In this document: positions 24,721-33,000 of the stretch, one piece after another | Numbering within the stretch: position 1 is the first letter of the stretch | How the letters are laid out: every line of letters begins with the position of its first letter | Assembly: GCF_000315625.1 (NCBI RefSeq) | Contig: NW_005434551.1 | Coordinates: forward strand, 32,324-96,323 | DNA: 64,000 nt | Direction of reading: 5' to 3' | Source of the DNA: Guillardia theta CCMP2712 | Lineage: Eukaryota > Cryptophyceae > Pyrenomonadales > Geminigeraceae | Position numbers and translations under genes: made by a program | Notes under the pieces: model-generated | Database searches by the model: none | Seen by the model: only the letters and a program-made list of their open reading frames with translations | Told to the model about the DNA's origin: nothing

Positions 24721-25875
24721 TCAATGCGTACCTTCGTGGGAGTAGAGCTGGGGGGAGGGAACAACGTTCGGCAGAGTGACATCTGCCTTGCGAACAGGAG
24801 AGTCTTGCAACGTGTCGACTACAGGAGGCATCGGTTTCAAGTCCGTTAGCCTCAGGGTGTTTCCTGTCCTTGTGGTCGAGGGCTCAACCTCAAGGGCTGG
24901 CAGGCGGTTGGAGGGGGGGGAGCCGAACCCATCACTCCTCCTTCTCGGTTCCTCTTCACGCTGCTCCAACGCCGCGCTTTGCCGAATCTCCACGATCGGT
25001 TCGGTCTTGACCACAGCATCCACCTCAGTCTCCTTGCTTGCATCCTCGCTGGATGTGTTCTTGCCAGAGTCAACCGCCATCTCTATGCTCGCCCCTTTCT
25101 CTTTGCCCTCCTTCTCCTTAGCCTCCTTCTCTGCCTGCTCCCTCAGCCTTGCAGCCTTGGCCTCTTCCGCTCTCTTCCGCTGCGCCTCCTTCCTCTCTTT
25201 CTCCTTGCGCTTCTGCTCTTCCATGTCTTTCTTGACCCGTTCGCTGAGAGACTTGTAGTCCTTCTCGATCGCATCCAGCAGCCACTTGAGCGCCTTGCCG
25301 ATCCGCGGGTCCACCGGATCTCCTTCATTGGGCTTCGCTTGACAGTTTGCAACATGATGGCAACAGTCCTTGCGGTCCAACATCCCAAGTTTCTGAGACA
25401 GCTCGTGAGCTGAGATGCAGCCGTCGAGGTCTTGCTTGTTTGCAAAGATCAGCACAGGCTTGCCCGGGATTCCCTCGGACTCCAACGTCTTGTCGAGCGT
25501 TTCCTTTGCCTCTTCGAACCGCTCAGGAGCTGCGGCATCCACGACGTAGATGACGCCATGGACCTGAAGGTGCTGAATGAGCATCGCCCGTCCTCACGTC
25601 TCCTCTCTCCTCACCTCAGGGTAGTAGCTCTGCCACACTCGCCGAAAGTTCTTCGCTCCTCCTACATCGAACCACTGGATCGTGTACTTCCCGCTGATGA
25701 GCTTGCTAGGACGAAACCCAATGGTAGGAGTCACGTCAGCTTGCGGAAGCTCGTCCTTGAGCCCATAGAGCAGCGTCGTCTTGCCCGCATTGTCCAAGCC
25801 GAGGACGATAATTGTCACGCTCTTCTCCTGCTTCTTTTTCACCCAATTATAGAAGTTGCCAGCGAGGGTGAACAT
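24721..25875 (-). CDS. ARL13B-like ciliary small GTPase
   Basis: Two exons (25615-25875 and 24721-25563; 51-nt intron), about 367 residues. ARL13B marks the ciliary membrane and acts as exchange factor for ARL3. The GTPase domain has P-loop GLDNAGKT (residues 26-33), switch region TPTIGFRPSK, DVGGAKNFR, and ANKQD for guanine recognition. As in animal ARL13B the usual catalytic Gln after DVGG is replaced (here Ala). The GTPase domain is followed by KALKWLLDAIEKDYKSLSER and a long Lys/Glu coiled coil, then a Ser/Pro-rich tail with LKPMPPVVDTL in place of the RVxP ciliary signal. The N-terminus MFTLAGNFYNWVKKK lacks the palmitoylated Cys pair of human ARL13B. Start ATG 25875. The organism must be flagellated. 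Confidence 0.87.
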
Positions 25876-26500
25876 GATCAATTGGCTTGCTCAGATTATC
25901 CGAGCCAATGGTGTATTCCTTGTGTGTCCTGCCTGGTTATAAATGCCTGCGGATCAAAGTCAATTTTGTGAACCGCTTGTCTCGAAGTATAGTTGTTACT
26001 GTTAGATTTGAATCGTTCAGAATTTTGAATGAGGGGGGATGAGTCAACAAACGGAGCAAGCTTGACAAATGCATTATTGAAAGACTGAAGAAATTCAAAC
26101 AACAGGGCATAACGAATATTCAACGAGCGGTTCAACGCGCATTTGTCATGCGACCAACCTCAACATTCGAGCATACAACAAGTGAGAAGCAACTGGTCAT
26201 GATCTTAGAGTTGCTGACTATGCTGAACGCAGTGATTACTAACTATGTCAGAGGAAAGTGTAGCTATCTCGGCATTCTCGCTCTCTGCTTCCCCCTGCCT
26301 GCATTTGAAAAACCATCCTTGGTCCATTTTGCCATATACGCCAACATCTGTTCACTGCCGTTTCATTTGGCCTCATTTCATTTGGATCAATCTCCTTCTC
26401 TGAAAACTCACTCTCCATTCCTCCTCGTACTCTCCTCCTTCTTTCATCTCACTCCTCCTTCTCCTCCCCTCGCCTCCTCCCCCTCCCCTTCCTCGCCATG
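25876..26500. other. Upstream of the ARL13B-like gene, no gene seen
   Basis: AT-leaning unique sequence (25880-26300), then CT-rich (26390-26500). Probably holds the ARL13B-like promoter. No convincing frame. Confidence 0.4.
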
Positions 26501-26504
26501 CACT

Positions 26505-26985
26505 GGCGTCGTTTCCGTTGTCCCGACAACCCCTACCCCGACGACGACCCATTGGTTACCATACCCCCTCGGGTCCATCTTAGATCACTACCCCTGCCAG
26601 ACATGTACCCCACCCACTCATTGCGATCAGTCTCACAAATGACCCTCCCTTTTTCCTATTTCTGGAGGGATCATCCCACCCCCTTCTACATTGTACCCCC
26701 CATTGCATACCATATTGAAGAACGTATACCCACCCCTTGAGCCTGATTTGACCACCACTACCCCCGATTCCATGTACATCCCTTTTACAAGGCCATTTAA
26801 ATGTCACCCCACCCCCTCGAAATTCAAATTTCCTCACTACCCCCTTGAATGAGTAAAATTAACCCCCTTCCCCAAGGTCACCTCAAAGGGGTGGGGTCCT
26901 CATACCGCCGACTAGAACTCAAGTTCAAGTTCCACTGAGTTCCCGGCGGCCGGAGTCCGGCCCGCCGGGCGGCGGAGGTTCTGCT
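26505..26985. other. ACCCC-type patch followed by a short GC-rich patch
   Basis: 26505-26900 is dense in CCCCTACC/ACCCCC words with AT-rich spacers. 26930-26975 is a CCCGGCGGCCGG-type GC patch. The copied exon fragment begins directly after it. Confidence 0.6.
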
Positions 26986-27494
26986 TGTTTCAGATCCCGA
27001 CAACGCAGACGTCATCTACTCCATGGGCGATATCATCACCATCACTTTCAACCGCGACACCAACATGGCCGGCTTTGCCTCCGGCTTTGCCTCCGGCTTT
27101 GCCTCCGGCTTTGCCTCCGGCTTTGCCTCCGGCTTTGCCTCCGGCTTTGCCTCCGGCTTTGCCTCCGCCGCTTTGCCTCCGGCTTTGCCTCCGCGCTTTG
27201 CCTCCGGCTTTGCCTCCGGCTTTGCCTCCGGCTTTGCCTCCGGCTTTGCCTCCGCCGCTTTGCCTCCGGCTTTGCCTCCGCCGCTTTGCCTCCGGCTTTG
27301 CCTCCGGCTTTGCCTCCGGCTTTGCCTCCGGCTTTGCCTCCGGCTTTGCCTCCGGCGTTCTCCTCCCCCAAGATCGTGTAGAGACTATCTTCAACTTCTC
27401 CCAGTCTCTCGGATCGTACCAAGGCATCTGGATCTCCCGCAATGTCTTCAGAATCACCGTTCTCAACACGACCTTCTCTTTACCCCCAAAGATA
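26981..27494 (+). pseudogene. Recent partial copy of a giant-gene exon with a 12-bp expansion
   Basis: Positions 26991-27080 and about 27345-27475 are, as far as I can read, base-for-base identical to 31175-31265 and 31266-31400 of the giant repeat gene, including the pyrimidine-TTCAG before the exon. In the original the 12-mer GGCTTTGCCTCC occurs once; here it has become about 23 units with a few 13-14-bp variants that break the frame. After about 27480 the copy diverges (TTTACCCCCAAAGATATC) and ends. It has no start, no downstream exons and mixed-frame repeats, so it is not a functional gene. Confidence 0.88.
27071..27350. repeat. 12-bp expansion array (GGCTTTGCCTCC)
   Basis: About 23 units inside the copied exon fragment. 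Variant units contain GCCGCTTTGCCTCC or GCGCTTTGCCTCC. The unit corresponds to Gly-Phe-Ala-Ser of the parental protein (NMAGFASGV). Confidence 0.93.
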
Positions 27495-27825
27495 TCTTTA
27501 TTAAGTGCCTCAGTAGCTCGCTACTAGCTAGGCTACTCATTCGCTTTCAGGGCCACACTATTTAGTGACGGAGTCCGATCAACCCACTCATATTAGTATT
27601 AGGGCCGCCATGAGACTAGTACATTTAACGAGTGATCGGGTCATCACTGGTCATCCGATGACGGACATCATAAAGTTCCGACCGTACGCGTACTGTGACC
27701 GTGGCACTGAGGAGAGATCATTGGCTCTCGCTTTGGTATTTAGCTAAGCATGAGCTCCTCCTCTAAACCCCTGTAGAAAGTTTTTCAGTACATCCGTGAT
27801 AGGTTTCGATGAAGAGAAAGAAGAC
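27495..27825. other. Between the copied fragment and the LRR gene, no gene
   Basis: Unique sequence with TAGCTCGCTACTAGCTAGGCTA near-palindromes (27508-27535) and GTACGCGTAC/CGTACGCG words (27680-27695) similar to the GC-rich patches. May contain 3' exons of the LRR gene (see its donor-like end). Confidence 0.35.
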
Positions 27826-29139
27826 TCACCATGGGGAAAAGACCTTTTGCTGCTCATCGAAAAAGTAACAAAAAGGGTTGCTGGGCTTGGCACACTCGTC
27901 GCTATAGCTGCACACCCAGACCTCGAAATGGCCTCGAATCATAAGTTTGCCCAGCCCGCCTGACTTGAAGGTTTGGTTCATTGACACTTGTCCGTGGATG
28001 ATATCATTCCATGTGTAATTCATTTGACAGTTGATGTAAACTGGACGAATTGGTGTAAGTTCTTTGCCCTTCATCTCTTGCGATGCTTCATCTGGATTCA
28101 TTTCAGGGTCTTTCCAAATGGTAACTTGACCATCCATTATATTTGCCCAATCGTAATGACTTCCTGAAAAGTGAAACCCCCAACTTTGACCAGCATTCAA
28201 TGATAGAGTAATTTGACCGGAACTTTGAGTAATAGTCCGAACATTATTCGATACTGAACCTACAAAAATATGTGCATATCTTTCGGCATGATACCAAGAA
28301 TGGAATTGAGAAGAACTGTAGTTGAACGTTAAGCTTTCAGTTCGTGGTGAAATCGTTGTAAATGTCCATTGTCCATCACGAGGAGTTGTTCTATATTGAT
28401 ATCTTAATCGTAGCCCAGCTATTCCATTCACAGTAACAGCTTCTCTGAAGGCTGTGTTTGCTCTGTTTGTGGAATTGCTCCATGCAGACACTGAAAATGC
28501 ATAATCAAGACCTGTTGGTGTCATACTTGCGTCGAAGGAAGCAGCAGAGGCTTCTCGTATTGCAATTTTACTGTCGACTTTTGTCAAAAAGGCTGTAGTT
28601 GGAGTTTCAGTTGGATTGGAGATGGTAATTTCGTTGTCATCACAATGTTGTGCTTCGTTTAAGCACGATTCGAGGTTCACATCCCATCGAACAATTCCTG
28701 GCCAAGTCGGATCATAACACGACAGATTGTTGTCTCTCAGGTCTAAAGTGATGATTGAACTTGACAACTGTGTGAATACCTGGGAAGAGATGCAGGAAAT
28801 CTCGTTGTTGTTCAGGTAAAGAAATTGTAAGCTTGAAAGCGCGTCGAAGACTGGTGCAGGTAGACTCTCCAGTTTGTTGTTCTGAAGATATAGATCCTGC
28901 AAGCTCGAGAGCCCGTCGAAGGTCCCATTCTTCAAACTCCGAATACCCAAGTTTTCCAAGTGCAGAGGTTTCCGACCACCAGCATCAATTCCGCAGTCAC
29001 CCTGACAGGTACCCCCCCTCGTCAACAAACCCTCATGCGAGACATTAAACGTGCAACCTCCACAGCTCACACTGCTTTGCGCCTCAGCCTCCCCGACCCA
29101 GCCTCCCAGTACGATCCAAAGCGCGCACACAATCAGCAT
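27826..29139 (-). CDS. Secreted leucine-rich-repeat protein with unknown C-terminal domain
   Basis: ATG 29139 gives the signal peptide MLIVCALWIVLGGWVGEAEA, then a Cys-bearing cap (CGGCTFNVSHEG, CQGDCGI) and about four LRRs: SLQDLYLQNNKLESLP, SLQFLYLNNNEISCIS, and IITLDLRDNNLSC followed by a Cys-capped end. This is the extracellular type with N- and C-terminal Cys caps. The remaining about 250 residues are a beta-rich domain I do not recognise, with many Asn-glycosylation sequons and motifs such as LNAGQSWGFHFSGSHYDW. An in-frame ATG-less extension upstream is ignored. The terminal TGG TGA coincides with CATG|GTGAGT, a strong donor, so further exons may exist downstream. Codon composition shifts from GC-rich (LRR part) to AT-rich (C-terminal domain). 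Confidence 0.78.
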   Translation of the reverse strand: MLIVCALWIVLGGWVGEAEAQSSVSCGGCTFNVSHEGLLTRGGTCQGDCGIDAGGRKPLHLENLGIRSLKNGTFDGLSSLQDLYLQNNKLESLPAPVFDALSSLQFLYLNNNEISCISSQVFTQLSSSIITLDLRDNNLSCYDPTWPGIVRWDVNLESCLNEAQHCDDNEITISNPTETPTTAFLTKVDSKIAIREASAASFDASMTPTGLDYAFSVSAWSNSTNRANTAFREAVTVNGIAGLRLRYQYRTTPRDGQWTFTTISPRTESLTFNYSSSQFHSWYHAERYAHIFVGSVSNNVRTITQSSGQITLSLNAGQSWGFHFSGSHYDWANIMDGQVTIWKDPEMNPDEASQEMKGKELTPIRPVYINCQMNYTWNDIIHGQVSMNQTFKSGGLGKLMIRGHFEVWVCSYSDECAKPSNPFCYFFDEQQKVFSPW

Positions 29140-29304
29140 GACAGCTGGACGAGCTGAGCGTGGAGGGATCTTATAAACCACCAGAATACCACCTACCCCC
29201 AGTACCCGTAGTCAGTAGTACGGTAGTCAGTACTACGGTAATACCGTACGGTCAGCAGTACTTGGCCTCCTTCAACCGCTGGAAGAGCCGCTGAACGGCT
29301 ACCG

Positions 29305-29393
29305 TGATTGTCCTCGTACTGATCATTATTGTCCTCGTACTGATTTTTAACTTAACTTTGAGTAAGGTAGGATCTTTAACTTAACTTTGAGGG
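29305..29393 (+). repeat. Dispersed element copy 1 (ATTGTCCTCGTACTGAT...CTTAACTTTGAG)
   Basis: GATTGTCCTCGTACTGAT occurs twice in a row, followed by TTTTAACTTAACTTTGAGTAAGG and a second TTTAACTTAACTTTGAG. The same words are found at 45156-45208 and 62801-62841, all on the same strand. Confidence 0.85.
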
Positions 29394-29465
29394 CAGCCGC
29401 CGAGCCGCCGGGCCGAACGGCATCTGCGTCGGCACCGCGAAGTTGGTCAGGTTTCTAGCCAGTGC

Positions 29466-29514
29466 GGCCTAGTTTAGTTTAGTTTAGTTTAGTTTAGTTT
29501 AGTTTAGTTTAGTT
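29466..29514. repeat. (TTTAG)n pentamer array, about 9 copies
   Basis: Perfect AGTTT/TTTAG pentamers. They resemble but are not the plant-type telomere unit TTTAGGG. Confidence 0.9.
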
Positions 29515-30089
29515 AGAGAGTAGACTCAGTAGTAAATATAAAATCACTCAACTGTTCCTATCAAACTTGACAATCAGTTTGATTACAATCCTTTTTGACC
29601 AGCTACTGCAATGCAAGCGGAATGGCTTCAAAGGGCTGATGGCTCAGTGCCGTGCAGATCTGTTAGGCTCAACTGACACAGTTGAAGACATCATCACTGA
29701 GTCTGACAAGCGGGTGACACAGCACTGAAGACTGGGTGGCAGCCAAAGGCGTTCATGAGCTCTCAGTTCAGTTCCCCGAGCATGAAAGAGGACATAGCAT
29801 CATTGATGGTTGAAGTGTGAAGCGACAACTGCAAGTTTCAAAGGAGGATTGGTCAACCTCGCTAACAGCTCTGCAATCGATGATGCCTTGTCTGACTCTC
29901 AAAGATCGTTTACCCAGCGATCACAGGACGACAGGAACTGGTTGGCTTCGTTTCCTCCAGCGATCAAACTGTCTTTAGTCTCGGTCACTAGGCACCGAAG
30001 CAGCTGTCTGGGAACAACTTGTCGTATTGAGTCCCACCTCCACTCGAACAGTCTATACTCACCCCTTGCTCTCTGTGTGGGTGTTTGAG

Positions 30090-33000
30090 ATGTCTTTCAA
30101 GCACCGTTTATTTGCAGTCTTGTTGTATTCTATATTGTCGCTCGATTCTTTGCATCAAGTTTGTTCACAGCTGATAGTCGTTGACCCGCCAACCATCGCT
30201 AGTGTCACGGCAAGTCCTCCGACCAATGGCGTGTCTGGCGACTCTGTCTTCGCCAACGGGGACAGGATCACCGTTCAGTTTGACAAGGATACAGATCTTG
30301 GAGGTTTTACTTCCGCTACGATTCCGAAAGCTTCCGTCCTATCACTCTTCAGCTTCTCAGTGCCTTTGGGAGCTGATTACGAGGGAGTGTGGGAGACTGC
30401 TTCTAAGTTTGTTATCACAATCTTGGATTGGCCGGGATCAGGTGAAATTTCTTACCTCATTGACTTGAGGATTCGCTTACCTTCAGTCAGGACCCCCGGA
30501 GGTAGGAGAGCCGTCAGGCCTGGTTGTGACGTGCAGGACGGACGGAGGAAGGGCGATCCGCGTCGCGAGCCCAGCTCTGTCTGTAGCATGCACAAGCTCG
30601 TCCCCGAAGATGTTGGGCGACTTCGGCCCTGCTGTAGTCTCCTGCATCTCTCTCACGGCTCGAGGAAACCCTACAGGGCTGGGCGACAGCATTTACGGCA
30701 ACGGAGTTGCGTTGATCGCCAAGTTCAACAGGGAGACGAACTTGGCTGGCAGCAGCGCGATTGGGAGCGTGATGAGGATGGATAGGATAGCTCCTTTCCT
30801 CTCGACGTCTTCCTCCATCGGAAGGAACTACACAGCAAAGTTCACTGATCGCTTCACTCTTGAGATCAACGTGGTAGACGCGACCGGAGGCTTTGCAGAG
30901 GTTGATGTCTTCACCGTGCGCTTCATCGCAGATCAAAGGTACGGGGTGAGAAACTTTCCTGCAGCCTGTGCGCCACTGGCAACATCCTCCCCTACCCTTT
31001 CTGGGAACTTTGGTCCCTCCAACGTATACATCCTGGTAAGCACATTTTGCCTTGCAGTTGTCATCACCATCACCTCTCTACACTCTAGCTTGAGTCTGCA
31101 ATGAGGTCTTGCCCTTCACCTCCCTCCTCTCTTTGCTCTTTTCACGACCGTGACATTGCCGTAGTCGATGCTTGCTTCAGATCCCGACAACGCAGACGTC
31201 ATCTACTCCATGGGCGATATCATCACCATCACTTTCAACCGCGACACCAACATGGCCGGCTTTGCCTCCGGCGTTCTCCTCCCCCAAGATCGTGTAGAGA
31301 CTATCTTCAACTTCTCCCAGTCTCTCGGATCGTACCAAGGCATCTGGATCTCCCGCAATGTCTTCAGAATCACCGTTCTCAACACGACCTTCTCCTCGCC
31401 CCCCAAGATCGGTGTCATGACCGCAACCGTCAAACTCTCCGCAAACCTCCGCAACTTCCCTCCGACTGCTGCCCCCAGCACGGCGACTGCGATCCTGGGA
31501 GGCAACTTCGGCCTCATCGTTCCTCGCATCCTCGCACTGACTGCCTCCGACCCGAATGCTCGAGATTCAGTGTACGCAGCTGGGGACCACGTCACTTTGA
31601 CCTTCGACCTGGCGACGAACCGAGCAGGAAGGGGAAGTGCGACGTTGAGTCGAGTGCAGGTCGACTCTCTCTTCATCTTTTCCCTCCCGCTAGGACGAGA
31701 CTACCAGGGCACCTTTGCTGACGACAAAACTTTCGTCGTCACCGTCCTCGACGTCAACGGCAGCACGCAGCCCCTGCTAGGAAAGTTGACTGTGACGTGC
31801 AGAAACAACCAGTCGAACCCGAGCTCTCTCATCCGCCTCGCGGACAACTCGGAAGGAGCTTGTTTCCAAGAATCTCCCCTCCTGCAAGGCGACTTCGGCC
31901 CCTCCAATATCTCCTTCCTCGTTCAAGCACAGGCGTGGGCCAACAAGACGATTCTCGGGCTCGACTCCGTGTACATGCCAGGGGATCAGATCATCGTTTC
32001 CTTTAGCGAGGTGAGAACATTGTGAGGGAGGACACTGAGAGGAGGAGGGAAGTGTAGATGCCTTGCTGTTGCTCCGTCACTCTATGATCCTTCTCCTTCT
32101 GAATCCTCTCGTTCACACCAGGACACCAACACAGGAGGGTTGCCGCTGGATACTTGGATCTACACGTCAGACCTCAACAGGATGCTCTTCCTTTCAAGGA
32201 GCATCGGGCAGGACTACAAGGCCATGTGGACGACGAGGAGACGATTCATCATCACCATCGTCTCCGTCACAGGAGCGCAGTATCCTCTCCCTGACTTCCT
32301 CAAGATCGGCTTCACAAACTTCTCCGATATCCGCAACTATCCTCCTCAGTGTGCTCCTCTAACCGCAAGCACTTCCGTCATTCTTCGAGGTGACTTTGGA
32401 CCCTCCACCATCACCGTCGTCAGCGTCGTGGCCAAAGACCCGACCGATGCTTCGTCTCTCTACACCAACGGTTCGAATCTCGTGCTATATGACTTCCTTC
32501 CGCGTCCTCGGCAGCAATTCTCTTGTTTTGTTGTGTGTTGAACCTTGAATCTTCTCATTTGGTTCCTATGCTCTCCTGCATTGTTCTCATTCACCATAGC
32601 ACTCCTGCTCTTCTCCTCCAACCCTTGCACCTGAACCTGTTCTCCAGGGGATACCATCATCATCACTTTCAACCAAGACACCAACTACGCTGGTCTGGCT
32701 GGAGTTGCGATGACAAGGGCGCAGGTGGACAACCTTTTCAGCTTCTCTCTTCTCCTGGGGTTGGACTACCGGGCCTCCTGGAACGATGCTCGCTCCCTCA
32801 CCATCTTCATCTCTGACGCCACAGGAAGCTCTCCTCCGACTATCGGTGACATGTACGTCTCCGTCAAGGCTCAGGGGAACCTCCGGAATGCCCAGGGCTC
32901 CTCTGCTCCCCTTGATCGCTCCTTCCCGGACGTCAGGTGGGGACAAGAGGAGAGTTGTTGCGCTCCCTCCTGCTGACGTGGAGAAGGCTGTCAGGAGACT

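Larger units (their letters stand above)
29140..30089. promoter_or_regulatory. Head-to-head intergenic region between the LRR and giant repeat genes
   Basis: Contains TACGGTA-type words (29205-29255), two tandem partial copies of the ATTGTCCTCGTACTGAT / CTTAACTTTGAG element (29305-29393), a GC-rich patch (29393-29450) and a TTTAG array (29466-29514). A 140-bp open stretch (about 29590-29730) reads GFKGLMAQCRADLLGSTDTV but has no start or splice partners that I can confirm. Confidence 0.45.

Noticed and set aside
27508-27535. tRNA or hairpin RNA from the TAGCTCGCTACTAGCTAGGCTA stretch
   Set aside because: Palindromic words but no cloverleaf, no A/B-box pattern and no terminator run that I could assemble.
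29466-29514. Interstitial telomere (TTTAG array)
   Set aside because: The unit is a pentamer without the GGG of plant/algal telomeres, and a single short array; treated as a microsatellite.
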